From Agrobacterium salinitolerans (GTDB taxonomy: Bacteria > Pseudomonadota > Alphaproteobacteria > Rhizobiales > Rhizobiaceae), in contig NZ_MRDH01000016.1 of assembly GCF_002008225.1 (NCBI RefSeq), positions 240-64,239 of the forward strand: a stretch of 64,000 nucleotides of DNA, read 5' to 3'. Shown in pieces: positions 63,595 through 64,000 of this stretch (positions within the stretch are counted from its first letter, which is position 1; every line of letters begins with the position of its first letter). The notes beneath the pieces are model-generated. The model saw only the letters and a program-made list of their open reading frames with translations, was not told the DNA's origin and searched no databases. The translations under genes and the position numbers were made by a program.

Positions 63595-64000
63595 TTAATT
63601 CGGAGGAAATCTTTGCCGCATGATATTCGGCGTATGGCCAAAGCGGGCCTTGAAGCTCCCTGAAAAATGTCCGGCGCTGGAAAAGCCGGTGGCGAAGGCA
63701 ACTTCCGCGATGGAGAGCGGGCTTTGCTCGAGCAATCGCCGGGCGTGATCGAGGCGGATCGCGCGGTATGTTCCCAAAAACGTCGTTTTCAGATGGGTTG
63801 CGAAAAGCCGGTCGAGGTGGCGCGCGCTGGTTCCCGCCAATTTCGCCATGGTCTGCCGATCAAGCGGGCTTTCAATGGTCGTTGCCATTTTTTCCAGCAC
63901 GGTCAACAGGGCCGGATGGTTGGTGCCATGACGTTCCGCCGAGGAACCGCGCTGCGGTGCGCCGGGTTCGGCGACCGCCGTGTGCAGGTACCAGTCACTG
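63595..64000 (-). CDS. glxA: GlxA-type AraC-family regulator, C-terminal part (cut by window end)
   Basis: The last 134 or so residues are in the window. The tandem AraC helix-turn-helix occupies the C-terminus: MAKLAGTSARHLDRLFATHL and SIAEVAFATGFSSAGHFSGS, ending KARFGHTPNIMRQRF. The preceding SDWYLHTAVAEPGAPQR and HPALLTVLEKM match the linker after the DJ-1/GATase1-like domain of GlxA-type regulators. The domain itself lies beyond the edge. Position next to glxBCD supports the name. Confidence 0.8.
   Translation of the reverse strand, partial: SDWYLHTAVAEPGAPQRGSSAERHGTNHPALLTVLEKMATTIESPLDRQTMAKLAGTSARHLDRLFATHLKTTFLGTYRAIRLDHARRLLEQSPLSIAEVAFATGFSSAGHFSGSFKARFGHTPNIMRQRFPPN

Noticed and set aside
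1-64000. tRNA, rRNA, CRISPR arrays, prophage or conjugative genes
   Set aside because: Looked for clover-leaf-like short genes, regular repeats and typical phage or transfer proteins; none was seen.

Overview
The window reads as ordinary chromosomal DNA of a Rhizobiaceae bacterium, most likely Agrobacterium (biovar 1 type) or a close Rhizobium. The signs are high GC with strongly GC-biased third codon positions, an Omp10-type lipoprotein, homospermidine synthase, a hutXWV-type ABC system under a HutC repressor, a glxBCD/glnT cluster next to a GlxA-type regulator, a RIME-like intergenic repeat and a CtrA-type box. Genes fill almost the whole window. I see no rRNA, tRNA, CRISPR array or prophage. 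The only mobile DNA is the edge of an insertion sequence at the extreme left.

Layout. 1-120: start of an IS transposase (minus) with a probable protective hairpin. 157-9658: DUF882 peptidase-like protein, orphan sigma-54 activator, oligoendopeptidase F, class IV aminotransferase, GGDEF cyclase, homospermidine synthase, Omp10. 9875-15760: UshA-like 5'-nucleotidase with a LysM tail, ferrochelatase, SPFH/NfeD pair, arabinose-5-phosphate isomerase. 15872-24098: PAS protein, beta-barrel protein behind a CtrA-like box, galU, MltB transglycosylase, catalytically degenerate SGNH protein, two-component system. 24182-30564: gltB, a 52-codon membrane peptide, gltD. 30935-31987: threonine aldolase. 32018-40319: complete kdp locus with kdpF plus two further unannotated-size small membrane peptides. 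40598-45387: asparagine/aspartate catabolism (permease, asparaginase, aspartase, GntR regulator) with two near-identical operator-like sites. 45627-51774: RND pump with two adaptor lipoproteins and a divergent TetR regulator. 51801-57464: HutC repressor, hutXWV-like transporter and an ammonia-lyase homologue lacking the MIO tripeptide. 57447-64000: purU, glnT/gmaS, glxDCB (mgsCBA), XRE-cupin regulator, glxA-type AraC regulator (cut by the window end).

How it works together. Much of the right half handles nitrogen: glutamate synthase, asparagine and aspartate breakdown, histidine-type uptake, and the gamma-glutamylmethylamide/N-methylglutamate branch for methylated amines, whose C1 output fits purU. 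The left half is mainly envelope, peptidoglycan and signalling genes.

The most unusual items are: (1) the HAL/PAL-family protein at 55920-57464, in which the Ala-Ser-Gly that builds the MIO cofactor is cleanly absent although the protein is otherwise intact and co-transcribed with a transporter; (2) small membrane peptides inside the kdp and glt operons; (3) paired operators with strict architecture in the hut and ans regions; (4) a strong intrinsic terminator inside the glxBCD-glnT run; (5) an SGNH protein without its serine and histidine.
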